Shown in pieces: positions 1-7,021 of a stretch of 11,950 nucleotides of DNA. The position numbers and the translations under genes were made by a program. Source of the DNA: Hadesarchaea archaeon (GTDB lineage Archaea; Hadarchaeota; Hadarchaeia; Hadarchaeales; Hadarchaeaceae). The stretch lies in the NCBI GenBank assembly GCA_014361095.1, contig JACIWF010000029.1:1-11950 (forward strand), written 5' to 3'. Each line of letters starts with the position of its first letter. Positions within the stretch are counted from its first letter, which is position 1. A model generated the notes under the pieces. It had not been told where the DNA came from, made no database searches, and worked only from the letters and a program-made list of their open reading frames with translations.

Positions 1-99
1 ACCTTCAAGTGGATCCTATTGCCGAAAGAAGTGTTAGCACGGCAAAATCCACAGAGAGAGAATGACTGCCTAAAGACCTTTTTTTTCAGAAGTCAGTAG

Positions 100-116
100 A
101 AAAATGGAAAAAAGAG
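100..116 (-). terminator. Oligo-T tract downstream of tRNA-Gly
   Basis: Read on the minus strand, the DNA just past the tRNA-Gly gene contains two T-runs (six T, then five T after a short gap). Archaeal termination commonly occurs at such T-rich tracts without a stem. The rest of positions 1-142 shows no ORF or RNA that I recognise; another eight-T run lies on the plus strand near 79-86 and could end a gene entering from the left. Confidence 0.4.
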
Positions 117-142
117 GATGAAAGCATCTCGAATTATTCCTG

Positions 143-234
143 TGGTGCGGCCGGCGGGATTTGAACCCGCGTAGCAGGCTGTTCCCGATCAATCATGGGA
201 AGCCTGAGTCTTAACCAGGCTGGACCACGGCCGC
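143..234 (-). tRNA. tRNA-Gly(CCC) with 15-nt intron
   Basis: A full cloverleaf reads on the minus strand: acceptor GCGGCCG pairs with CGGCCGC, T-stem GCGGG with CCCGC around TTCAAAT, and anticodon stem CAGGC with GCCTG. The discriminator A (146) is followed by an encoded CCA (145-143). The anticodon loop is too long (22 nt). Removing 15 nt at the canonical archaeal site after position 37 (positions 195 to 181) leaves the loop TTCCCAA and anticodon CCC, so glycine. Within the loop, UUCCC can pair with GGGAA of the intron, giving a compact, relaxed bulge-helix-bulge substrate for the splicing endonuclease. The gene is 26 bases downstream of the CBS cluster on the same strand. Identity is confident; the exact intron borders are inferred from loop length. 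Confidence 0.92.
181..195 (-). other. tRNA-Gly intron (position 37/38)
   Basis: This 15-nt insertion interrupts the anticodon loop after A37. It is among the smaller archaeal tRNA introns. Its 3' half contains GGGAA, complementary to the UUCCC of the 5' exon loop, so the exon-intron helix needed for recognition can form although almost no intron-internal hairpin is possible. Confidence 0.75.
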
Positions 235-260
235 CCAAAAAGAAACTGCAGGAGCAACAA

Positions 261-1055
261 CTAAAGCCTTTCGCGAGCCAGCTCGGTGAGCTCGGTCTTG
301 GTCAGCAGCCCGACCAGTTCACCTTCAAGGTTCAAAACCGGGAGCGCGGAAAACCTCTTCTCCAGCATGAGCTTCGCCGCTTCCGGGAGCCTAGTGTCGG
401 TCCTGACCGTTGTCGGCGGCTGGGTCATGATATCTCCCACCAGAAGGTTCCTGATGCGCTCGCTCTTGTACTTATCCGGCACCACCTCCTGAAACGCCGC
501 CAGCTTCATGGCCACATCCCTCGTCGTCACGATCCCGACCAGAACCCGGTTCTCCACGACCGGCAGGGCCAGTATCTCCTCCTCGAGAAGGAGCTTCCGC
601 GCGTGAATTACCCGATCGCCTGGTGAGATGGTGATGGGACTGGCCTGCATGACCTGCCCCGCGTAGACATCATCATAATCCATGCAGACCTTGGCGAAGT
701 CCATCTTGGTGACGATCCCGACCAGCTTTCCCCCCTCCAGCACGGGCAGCCCGCTGATGTCGTGATCCAGCATCAGCTCGGCGGCCCTCTTCGCCGTGAC
801 GTCAGGGGCCACGCTGATGGGATCGGGGGTCATAACGCTGGAAATGTGCAGGCGGCTGGGAGGCAGGCGGTAGGTGTGCAGAGAACCGAGCTCCCTGGCG
901 ATGTCCTTCTCGGTCAATATCCCCACCACGCGTTCGCTCTTGACGGCCACAACCCTGGAGATCTGCTCCCGCCTCATGACGTCAATGGCATCGGCCAGAG
1001 ATCGGTCCTTATCCAAGGCGATCACAGGCGAACTCATGATGTTGCTGACCCTCAT
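261..1055 (-). CDS. Four-CBS-domain protein (last of cluster)
   Basis: The 264-residue protein consists almost entirely of four CBS motifs, at about residues 1-55, 70-122, 131-185 and 204-260, each with the usual pattern of 'IM..P....' start and 'LPV...G.LVGI(L/V)T..D' end. This equals two Bateman modules. CBS pairs typically bind AMP, ATP, SAM or other adenosyl ligands and act as sensors. No catalytic, membrane or DNA-binding domain is visible, so the partner protein is unknown. It presumably acts in the cytoplasm. The ATG directly follows the TGA of the upstream gene (TGAATG), so the two are translationally coupled. It is the last of five CBS genes; tRNA-Gly lies just downstream. The family assignment is very safe; the biological role is not determinable from sequence. 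Confidence 0.9.
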   Translation of the reverse strand: MRVSNIMSSPVIALDKDRSLADAIDVMRREQISRVVAVKSERVVGILTEKDIARELGSLHTYRLPPSRLHISSVMTPDPISVAPDVTAKRAAELMLDHDISGLPVLEGGKLVGIVTKMDFAKVCMDYDDVYAGQVMQASPITISPGDRVIHARKLLLEEEILALPVVENRVLVGIVTTRDVAMKLAAFQEVVPDKYKSERIRNLLVGDIMTQPPTTVRTDTRLPEAAKLMLEKRFSALPVLNLEGELVGLLTKTELTELARERL

Positions 1056-1913
1056 TCAGATCCCTGCCCTCCGGACACCCCTGACGATGTCGGTCTTGGT
1101 CAGGATGCCGACCAGCTTCTCACCCTGCACCACAGGTATGCCGCTAATCCCGCTTCTCAACATGATCGCCGCCGCTTCCGCAGCGTCGGCCTCAGGATCG
1201 ATCGCCACGAAGTCCCTGCGCATGATATCATCAGCAGTAAGTAGCGCCACATATTTAACATATCGTCCCCGTGGTCTGCCGCCCCTCTCCATCTTTCTCG
1301 TGTATCTGACCTCCTTCTCCCTCACTCCCTTTTCCGGATGTTCGAGCTGGGCAAAGGCTAGGTCCCTGTCCATTATCACTCCCACGGGTTTCTCCCCTTC
1401 AGTGACCACCAGACTCCTGACGTTATACTCCTCCATCAGCTTCGCCACCCGTGCCACCGTCTGGCCTCGGCTGACGGTGACAACATCCCGGCTCATCAGC
1501 TCCCTCACCTTAAACTTTTTCCCCAGCACTTCTGAGAAATACCTCACCACATCGGTCTTGGTCAGCATCCCCACCACCCTGCCACCGTCCATCACCACCA
1601 GGCCGCTGATGTCCCGATCAAGCATCATGGCCACGGCCTTGCTGACATCAGTCTCCGGCGACACCGAATGAACCTCCTTGCTCATGACGCGGGAAACCAG
1701 GACATTGTCAGGGGTGCGCAGGCGCCAGGCCGGTGATCCTACTCCGAGCCTGGAAACGATGTCGCGCACGGTCAACAGCCCGACCGCCCTTCCCCTCTCC
1801 ATCACCACCAGCCGCTTCACCTTGCCCCTCAGCATCAGCTTCCTCGCGTGGGCGACGGTGTCGGTCGGTTTCACCACTAGCACCGGCGCGCTCATCAGCT
1901 GCTTAACCTTCAA
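1056..1913 (-). CDS. Four-CBS-domain protein with basic linker
   Basis: The protein has 285 residues. CBS motifs lie at about 1-56, 70-127, 134-190 and 227-283. Between the third and fourth is a strongly basic stretch (about 193-222, rich in Arg and Lys, including RGGRPRGR) that the sister proteins lack. It could bind nucleic acid or another acidic partner, which is inference only. No effector domain is seen. The ATG overlaps the stop of the upstream CBS gene by four bases (ATGA), and its own stop abuts the start of the downstream CBS gene, so it sits inside one operon. Expected function is adenosyl-ligand sensing, as in Bateman modules generally. The paralogues differ enough that they are probably not recent duplications. 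Confidence 0.9.
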   Translation of the reverse strand: MKVKQLMSAPVLVVKPTDTVAHARKLMLRGKVKRLVVMERGRAVGLLTVRDIVSRLGVGSPAWRLRTPDNVLVSRVMSKEVHSVSPETDVSKAVAMMLDRDISGLVVMDGGRVVGMLTKTDVVRYFSEVLGKKFKVRELMSRDVVTVSRGQTVARVAKLMEEYNVRSLVVTEGEKPVGVIMDRDLAFAQLEHPEKGVREKEVRYTRKMERGGRPRGRYVKYVALLTADDIMRRDFVAIDPEADAAEAAAIMLRSGISGIPVVQGEKLVGILTKTDIVRGVRRAGI

Positions 1914-2809
1914 ACCAACAACCTCATCAGATCGTGTTCGGTAATTATCCCCACCAGCTCGTCACCTGAGACGACCGGCAGCCCGCCGCAGCCCCTCTGG
2001 TGCATGATCCCGGCCGCCTCGCCCACGTCAACCTCGGGGGCGACTTTAAAGACCTCGCGGGTCATGATCTCCTCGACGCTGATGGACATCGCATCCTCAA
2101 ACTTCTCGGATCCCATGTGGTCGAAGATCCTGTTGGAGCTGAGGTAACGCAGGATATCCATGGTCGTCACGATCCCCACCAGCCTACCGCCGCTAACGAC
2201 GGGGAGCCTGCGAAAGCCTCGCGAGACGATGGTCCGCGCGGCATCCAGCACCCTGAAGGAAGACTCGGCCGTGGCAACGTGGCGGGACATGTAGTAGCTC
2301 ACCTTGGCCCCGGTCACCTCCGGGATGAACTGGAGAAAATCATGCTCCGAGACGATGCCGACTATTTTTTTGTCATCATTCAGAATCGGGACGCCACCGA
2401 CTCCACGATCGAGGATGAGTCGGGCGACCTCGGCTATCGACATGCGGTTGGTTCCGTAGGTCAGATCCCTCTCCATGATGAGCTTAACCGGCTCGTTCAC
2501 CGCCGCCAGGAAATTGCCGCCGAACTTGACCCTAACGATGTTGAACTTCTCCCCGCCGCCGAGGAACTCCAAGACATCCCTCGTCCTGACGACCCCGATC
2601 AACCTTCTGGTCCCGGGCTCAGTAACCGGCAACCTTCTTATCCCCTCCTTCACCATCAGGTCAACGGCATTTTTTATTCTCATCGTCTGGGGCACTGAAA
2701 CGACCTGCCTCTTGGCGATGGTCATTATGTCGCCCTCCTGGCGGTGGACGCGGGACCTGAAATCCACCGGACCTCGATCAAGCGATTTGTAGTGGGGCAT
2801 CCTTCTCAT
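1910..2809 (-). CDS. Four-CBS-domain protein, methanogen-type
   Basis: The protein has 299 residues with four CBS motifs: about 24-79, 105-160, 166-222 and 241-298. A short N-terminal extension (HYKSLDRGPVDF...) and an insert between CBS1 and CBS2 with GGGEKFNI and GNFLAAVNEPVKLIM resemble CBS proteins I recall from methanogens. The reading frame stays open to a TTG at 2827, but I chose ATG at 2809. It has a good GGTGAT ribosome binding site a few bases upstream and avoids a 14-base overlap with the preceding gene. Two TGA codons in tandem end that preceding gene just before this start. No effector domain is present. The role is presumably ligand-dependent regulation of an unknown partner. 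Confidence 0.88.
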   Translation of the reverse strand: MRRMPHYKSLDRGPVDFRSRVHRQEGDIMTIAKRQVVSVPQTMRIKNAVDLMVKEGIRRLPVTEPGTRRLIGVVRTRDVLEFLGGGEKFNIVRVKFGGNFLAAVNEPVKLIMERDLTYGTNRMSIAEVARLILDRGVGGVPILNDDKKIVGIVSEHDFLQFIPEVTGAKVSYYMSRHVATAESSFRVLDAARTIVSRGFRRLPVVSGGRLVGIVTTMDILRYLSSNRIFDHMGSEKFEDAMSISVEEIMTREVFKVAPEVDVGEAAGIMHQRGCGGLPVVSGDELVGIITEHDLMRLLV

Positions 2810-2813
2810 GTCA

Positions 2814-3632
2814 TCACCTGCAGGCAAACCTGATGATGTCCGATCGACTCACCACACCCACGAGATCACCATCGCTCACCACCGCCAGCCTTCCAATTTT
2901 TTTCTCCAGCATCAGATCAACAGCGGTGTTAATTGAGGTCTGGGGTGAGACCACTATCGCTGGGGTCCTCATCACCGATTTCACCTTCGGCGGTGTCCTG
3001 AAGCGACCTTTGTCGGACTCCTCTGAGAGCCGGATAGTGCCGGACCTGATGATGTCAGAGCGGGTGATCATCCCCAAGGCCTGCCTCTTCTTCCGCCGTT
3101 TATCATAACGGACCACAGGCAGTCCAGAACAGTGGGTCTTCTCCATCAGATCCCAAATCTTGGAGATCTCATCATCGGGCTCGCAGGTAACCACATCCGT
3201 GACCATAATCTCCTCCACCTTGCTTGCAGGAGGAATTCTGCCCGAGATCTGCACCAGCACATCGTCAAGCCTAACAACGCCGACCACGGTCCGGTCGCTC
3301 GAACTTTTTACCACAGGAACATCGGAGACATCCAGATCGACCATCTGTCTCGCCAGATCGACTAGAGACATCGAAGGGGTGGCCACCAGCTTAAACGGGG
3401 ACATTATCCCAGAAACGGCAATGTTGGAACGTGTCGAGGTCACCCGCATGACCTCCTTGATGGTCACGATCCCGGAGAGCCTCCCATTGTCGATGACCGG
3501 CAGACTCTTGAGTCCGGTGGCACGCATCACCGCCCGCGCCTTGGTGACCAAATCATTAGAAGCTACAAATATACCGCAGGGCCTCATCACATCTTCAACT
3601 TTCACGCCGCGGAGCGCGTCACGGCATGCCAT
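2814..3632 (-). CDS. Four-CBS-domain protein
   Basis: The protein has 272 residues with CBS motifs at about 11-62, 71-128, 138-195 and 216-270. The third contains a basic insert (residues 177-183, DKRRKKR) in the loop before its last strand, and the CBS3-CBS4 linker is also basic. The start ATG at 3632 is preceded by GATGGTG and lies eight bases after the stop of the zinc-ribbon CBS gene. It is soluble and has no recognisable effector domain. It belongs to the same operon as its neighbours, and the function is likely to be nucleotide sensing. An ATG further upstream in the gap runs into a stop after one codon (ATG GTG TAA). Confidence 0.9.
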   Translation of the reverse strand: MACRDALRGVKVEDVMRPCGIFVASNDLVTKARAVMRATGLKSLPVIDNGRLSGIVTIKEVMRVTSTRSNIAVSGIMSPFKLVATPSMSLVDLARQMVDLDVSDVPVVKSSSDRTVVGVVRLDDVLVQISGRIPPASKVEEIMVTDVVTCEPDDEISKIWDLMEKTHCSGLPVVRYDKRRKKRQALGMITRSDIIRSGTIRLSEESDKGRFRTPPKVKSVMRTPAIVVSPQTSINTAVDLMLEKKIGRLAVVSDGDLVGVVSRSDIIRFACR

Positions 3633-3640
3633 TACACCAT

Positions 3641-4171
3641 CTACTCGCCCATCGAATCACGACAATTCTCACACACCCACATGCCATTAACTTCGTAGAG
3701 ATCGGTGGTGACCTCACCGCAGTTCTCGCAGACGCTCTGATCCACCCGTTCCTCCGGAATTCTATCCGGATGAGCCATCAGCTCTGAGAGCGCCGGTGAT
3801 ATCGCGGTGATATCGGAAGAGTTGACGATCCCGACCAGCTTTCCTTTTTTAACCACAGGAATGCGGCGGATCTTGTGGCTGGCCATGATCCTGGCGGCTT
3901 CAACGATATCGGCGTCAGGATCGATCGTGATCAGGGGGGCAGACATTATCTTCCCCACCCGGACCTTGCTCGGCTTGAGGTCCTCACTGACGACCTTCAT
4001 CAGCAGGTCCTTCTCGGTCAAAATGCCCACGGGTTTCTTACCATCAACCACCACGATGCTGCCGACATTCTTGCTCGCCATCAGCTTGGCGGCCCGGGCG
4101 ACATTGGTTCCCCTCGTCACCGTCAAAACTTCGGTTCTCATGGCCTCACGAACTGGAATCACTCGTTTCAT
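3641..4171 (-). CDS. CBS-pair protein with C-terminal zinc ribbon
   Basis: The protein has 176 residues: one Bateman module (CBS motifs about 7-59 and 72-125), a linker, then a small zinc ribbon with Cys148, Cys151, Cys167 and Cys170 in a CENC-x15-CENC layout. The ribbon is the only non-CBS domain in the five-gene cluster. Such ribbons can bind DNA, RNA or protein, so this protein is the most likely member to contact a target; that is inference. It is the first gene of the operon. ATG 4171 has a GGTGG ribosome binding site eight bases upstream and lies about 32 bases from the AT-rich promoter palindrome shared with rpiA. Family-level assignment is secure. Confidence 0.9.
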   Translation of the reverse strand: MKRVIPVREAMRTEVLTVTRGTNVARAAKLMASKNVGSIVVVDGKKPVGILTEKDLLMKVVSEDLKPSKVRVGKIMSAPLITIDPDADIVEAARIMASHKIRRIPVVKKGKLVGIVNSSDITAISPALSELMAHPDRIPEERVDQSVCENCGEVTTDLYEVNGMWVCENCRDSMGE

Positions 4172-4202
4172 CGTGCCACCAATTTCATATTGTCATTTTC
4201 TA

Positions 4203-4216
4203 CTTAAATCTTTAAG
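4203..4216. promoter_or_regulatory. Symmetric box-A element, rpiA/CBS divergent promoter
   Basis: CTTAAA-TC-TTTAAG is a perfect inverted repeat and reads as a TATA-like box A on both strands. Counting about 26 bases from its halves predicts starts near 4232-4239 on plus, just before the rpiA GTG at 4246, and near 4179-4187 on minus, just before the CBS ATG at 4171. The two divergent units probably share or compete for this element. This rests on position and base composition only. Confidence 0.55.
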
Positions 4217-4245
4217 GCAGAAATGTGCAGTTAATTCTGATTTGT

Positions 4246-4980
4246 GTGGAGACTGAGACCTGGAAAGCAGCGGCGGCGCGAGAAGCAGCCAAATTGGTTC
4301 GAGACGGCATGGTGGTGGGTTTAGGATCTGGGTCCACCGTGGCAAAGCTGATAGAAGCGCTGGCTGAACTGAGGCCCGACGCAGATTACATCGCCGCTTC
4401 TTCATCTTCAGAGAGGCTGGCCAAAGAACTGGGTCTTAAGCTGACCAGCTTCGAAGAACACCAGCGGCTCGACCTGACCATCGACGGTGCCGACGAGGTC
4501 GACCCTAACTTTGACATGATTAAGGGACACGGCGGGGCCCACACCAGGGAGAAGATCATCGCCGTTGCCGCGCGGAAGATGGTGGTAATCGTCGACAAAA
4601 CCAAGCTGGTCAGAAAGCTGGGACAGCGTTTTCCCGTCCCGGTCGAGGTCCTGCCCTTCGCCAAGGACTACACGATGAAAGAACTGGCCGCGCTCGGCAG
4701 ACCCTGCCTTAAACTCAAGGACGGCGACCCGATGGTGACGGACAACGGAAATTATCTCATTGAGGTCTGGTTCAAGAGGATCGACAACGCGGCCAAGCTG
4801 GAGGAAAAGATCAACCGCCTGCCGGGAGTGATCGACAACGGGATCTTCGCCGGCTTAGCGGATGTGGTCTTTGTCGGTCATGAAAATGGCTGCACGGTTT
4901 TGCGGGATAAGAAAGGCTTTCTGAATTTTCTGAAGGAAACTGAATTCGGGGGACAAAAACGGGGACCAAAAAAGGCTTAA
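4246..4980 (+). CDS. rpiA: Ribose-5-phosphate isomerase A
   Basis: The enzyme interconverts ribose 5-phosphate and ribulose 5-phosphate in the cytosol, feeding nucleotide synthesis. The 244-residue product has the phosphate-binding GLGSGST (residues 25-31) and ASSSSE (51-56). It also has the catalytic acids in DLTIDGADEVD (Asp80, Asp83), Lys93 and Glu102, matching E. coli RpiA spacing. The family's glycine-rich KGGGGAL-REK loop reads KGHGGAHTREK here. The frame is open to GTG 4225, but the GTG at 4246 puts the N-terminus in register with archaeal homologues as I recall them. It also falls just after the predicted transcription start, and the extra MQLILIC would be atypical. It is divergent from the CBS operon, and tRNA-Met follows 26 bases after its stop. 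Confidence 0.92.
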   Translation: METETWKAAAAREAAKLVRDGMVVGLGSGSTVAKLIEALAELRPDADYIAASSSSERLAKELGLKLTSFEEHQRLDLTIDGADEVDPNFDMIKGHGGAHTREKIIAVAARKMVVIVDKTKLVRKLGQRFPVPVEVLPFAKDYTMKELAALGRPCLKLKDGDPMVTDNGNYLIEVWFKRIDNAAKLEEKINRLPGVIDNGIFAGLADVVFVGHENGCTVLRDKKGFLNFLKETEFGGQKRGPKKA

Positions 4981-5006
4981 GGATTTGATGGGAAAACCTT
5001 GTATGA

Positions 5007-5129
5007 GCCGGGGTAGCTCAGCTGGTCAGAGCGCGAGACTCATAGCTTCAACCGCAGCTGTGAGTGCTGAACTACGGGATGATGTAGGAAATCTCGAGGC
5101 CGCGGGTTCAATTCCCGCCCCCGGCACCA
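5007..5129 (+). tRNA. Elongator tRNA-Met(CAT) with 46-nt intron
   Basis: Acceptor GCCGGGG pairs with CCCCGGC, the T-stem is GCGGG/CCCGC around TTCAATT, and the D-arm is GCTC...GAGC. The anticodon stem is CGAGA/TCTCG. Discriminator A5126 is followed by an encoded CCA. The anticodon loop is expanded. Removing 5045-5090, after A44 of the loop (tRNA position 37), leaves CTCATAA with anticodon CAT. The GCCGGGG acceptor is that of elongator methionine tRNA rather than initiator or the Ile(CAT) species, although a CAT anticodon alone could not tell these apart. It lies between rpiA and nnrD on the same strand. Confidence 0.92.
5045..5090 (+). other. tRNA-Met intron (position 37/38)
   Basis: This 46-nt intron is at the canonical archaeal site. 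It holds a CUGA (5067-5070) followed after eight bases by AUGAUGU (5079-5085). These resemble D'- and C'-boxes of a C/D guide RNA, but no convincing terminal C and D boxes are seen. Confidence 0.8.
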
Positions 5130-5158
5130 CTTAAACCATCGCGTACCTCATTCTAGCA

Positions 5159-5168
5159 TACTATTTAA
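5159..5168 (+). promoter_or_regulatory. TATA box (box A) for the nnrD-eL40-GGGPS operon
   Basis: The sequence TACTATTTAA is centred about 26-35 bases before the candidate starts at 5191-5200. It predicts a transcript with little or no leader. It lies in the short gap after tRNA-Met. Confidence 0.55.
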
Positions 5169-5199
5169 CCTCGGCCCCGCGTCTTTAGTTTTGGTGATT

Positions 5200-6084
5200 A
5201 TGGAAAAAATATCCCGGGTTGACAGGAAGGACGTCAAGGCAATCGTGCCTGAACGGAAAACTGGGTCCCACAAAGGCGACTTCGGCAGGTTGCTCGTCGT
5301 GGGGGGAAGCTCCCGCTACGTTGGCGCCCCGGCGCTGGTCGGGATGGCTGCACTCCGCTGCGGCGTTGATCTGGCCGTCATCGCTGCTCCGGAAAGAACC
5401 GCTTGGACCATCAACTCGCTCTCTCCTGACCTGATCACGGTCAAGCTCCGTTGCCAAGATCTAGAGCCGTCAGCCATCCCCGATATTTCACAGGAGCTGA
5501 AAAGCGCCACCGCTGCGGTCATCGGCCCGGGGTTGGGGGCGCGTCCGGAAACTCTGGAAGCCGTGGCCAAACTGGCGCGCCTGTTGAGGGAAGAGCATCC
5601 AAAACTGCCCGCGGTTTTCGACGCCGACGCCTTCAAAGCTCTGGCCAAGGAAACCGGCTTGCTCAGTAACACTCCCTGGGTGGTGACACCGCACGCCGGG
5701 GAATTCAAAACCCTCACCGGTCGGGTTTTACCTGCTGACCTGAACGGCCGCATCAAGCTGGTCAGAAAGGCTGCGCAGGAGCTGGGATGTGTGATCCTGC
5801 TCAAGGGACATGTGGACATCATTGCCTCGGCTAAGGGTGACCTGAAGCTCAACCACACAGGTAACCCGGGCATGACCGTCGGCGGCACCGGCGATGTCCT
5901 CTCGGGAACGGTCGGCGCCTTCCTCTCGCAGGGAGCCGATCCATTCCGGGCCGCGGCTGCTGGCGCCTGGGTCTGCGGGAGAGCCGGTGATCTCTGTTTG
6001 AAGGAGATGGGCTACGAGTTCCTGGCCTCGGACGTAATCAATAAAATACCTGAAGTGTTCAAGGAGGTAAGGAAAAAGGGGTGA
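5200..6084 (+). CDS. nnrD: ADP/ATP-dependent NAD(P)H-hydrate dehydratase
   Basis: This enzyme repairs damaged, hydrated NAD(P)H by nucleotide-driven dehydration (ribokinase-like fold, YjeF C-terminal family). The 294-residue protein shows KGDFGRLLVVGGSSRYVGAP (25-44), GPGLG (109-113), DADA (141-144), TPHAGEF (163-169) and the signature GNPGMTVGGTGDVLSG (221-236). It is the dehydratase half only; the epimerase (NnrE) domain that is often fused at the N-terminus in archaea is absent and not visible in this window. Start choice: TTG 5191 and GTG 5194 are also in frame, but ATG 5200 fits best after the box A; GGTGAT lies directly before it with very short spacing. It is the first gene of an operon with eL40 and GGGP synthase. 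Confidence 0.9.
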   Translation: MEKISRVDRKDVKAIVPERKTGSHKGDFGRLLVVGGSSRYVGAPALVGMAALRCGVDLAVIAAPERTAWTINSLSPDLITVKLRCQDLEPSAIPDISQELKSATAAVIGPGLGARPETLEAVAKLARLLREEHPKLPAVFDADAFKALAKETGLLSNTPWVVTPHAGEFKTLTGRVLPADLNGRIKLVRKAAQELGCVILLKGHVDIIASAKGDLKLNHTGNPGMTVGGTGDVLSGTVGAFLSQGADPFRAAAAGAWVCGRAGDLCLKEMGYEFLASDVINKIPEVFKEVRKKG

Positions 6085-6088
6085 AATC

Positions 6089-6235
6089 ATGGCAAGGTTT
6101 GATGTCGCGGAGAGGCGCCTGTTCAACAAAAAGATATGCATGCGCTGTAACGCCCATAATCCAATCAGGGCCACCAAGTGCCGAAAGTGTGGCTACTCCG
6201 GTCTCAGGCCCAAGAGCAAGGAGCCAAAAGGATGA
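6089..6235 (+). CDS. rpl40e: 50S ribosomal protein eL40
   Basis: This 48-residue basic zinc-ribbon protein is too short for usual ORF cut-offs. The pattern MARF...ICMRCNAHNPIRATKCRKCG...LRPKSKE is the archaeal/eukaryotic eL40 signature, with zinc ligands Cys17, Cys20, Cys31 and Cys34. In eukaryotes the same protein is made fused to ubiquitin; archaea make it free. It is a component of the large subunit near the factor-binding region. The strong GGGGTGA ribosome binding site overlaps the stop of the preceding nnrD gene, and its own stop overlaps the ATG of the next gene (ATGA). Identity is very secure from the motif. Confidence 0.95.
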   Translation: MARFDVAERRLFNKKICMRCNAHNPIRATKCRKCGYSGLRPKSKEPKG

Positions 6236-6987
6236 AGGTAGAGGAGAGGCTGAAGCGCATCATCTCCCTCGACGGCGCGGCGCATTTAACCCTCATCGAC
6301 CCGGAGAAACAATCTCCGGAACAGGCCGGGGTAATGGCCTCAGATGCCGAGGCCGCCGGCACCGACGGAATCATGGTCGGCGGTTCCACCCGTGCCGGAG
6401 GCAAACTTCTGGACGACACGGTAGTCTCGATAAAGAGGAATACCGAACTGCCCGTCATTCTCTTCCCGGCCAGCGAGGCGGGAATCAGCAGCCATGCCGA
6501 CGCCATCTTTTTTATGAGCATGCTCAACTCCCGCGACGTCTACTACATCACCGGTGCCCAGACGCTGGGAGCACCTATTATCAAAAAGCTCGGCCTGGAG
6601 CCGATCCCCATGGCCTACCTGGTCGTGGAACCCGGGGGCACAGTTGGCCGGGTGGGCAGGGCCGAGCTGATCCCGCGCGATGACAAGGAACTGGCCGTCG
6701 CCTACGCGCTGGCAGCACAATATTTCGGGATGAGGCTGGTATACCTTGAGGCCGGCTCTGGTGCCGACAGGCCGGTGCCAGTTGAAATGGTCCGGGCGGT
6801 GAGGGAAGCAACTGATGTCATCTTAATCGTCGGAGGCGGAATCAAAACTCCCGAGGCGGCGGCCGAGCGTGTTAGGGCCGGCGCCGACATCATCGTGACC
6901 GGAACGATTGTAGAACAGTCAGATGACAGGCGCGCTAGGATAAGCGAAATCGTGACGGCGATCAAAAAGGCAAAACGTGGTAAGTAA
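6232..6987 (+). CDS. Geranylgeranylglyceryl phosphate synthase
   Basis: This enzyme joins sn-glycerol-1-phosphate to geranylgeranyl diphosphate, the first ether bond of archaeal membrane lipids. The 251-residue TIM-barrel protein has HLTLIDPEK with the Mg-binding acid near Asp23, GGS (50-52), FFMSMLNSRDVYYITGAQ (93-110), the glycerol-phosphate site YLEAGSGA (171-178), GGGI (201-204) and VTG (222-224). The motifs favour the oligomeric group II enzymes. The frame extends upstream to 6178 across eL40, but ATG 6232 overlapping the eL40 stop matches the family N-terminus (K.EE.L...I..DGAAHLTLIDP). It is the last gene of the operon. The product is probably peripheral to the cytoplasmic membrane. 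Confidence 0.95.
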   Translation: MKVEERLKRIISLDGAAHLTLIDPEKQSPEQAGVMASDAEAAGTDGIMVGGSTRAGGKLLDDTVVSIKRNTELPVILFPASEAGISSHADAIFFMSMLNSRDVYYITGAQTLGAPIIKKLGLEPIPMAYLVVEPGGTVGRVGRAELIPRDDKELAVAYALAAQYFGMRLVYLEAGSGADRPVPVEMVRAVREATDVILIVGGGIKTPEAAAERVRAGADIIVTGTIVEQSDDRRARISEIVTAIKKAKRGK

Positions 6988-7021
6988 TCGGAAGAATTAG
7001 TCAGTAAAAATCGTCACAAGA

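Noticed and set aside
195..4256. Many plus-strand frames of 60-265 codons opposite the CBS genes
   Set aside because: They are shadows of GC-rich coding sequence; the minus-strand frames give clear CBS repeats, while these give low-complexity Ser/Thr- or Arg/His-rich text.
6081..6683. A 200-codon plus-strand frame overlapping eL40 and GGGP synthase
   Set aside because: It is out of frame with two unmistakable genes and is Arg/Pro/Gly-rich nonsense.
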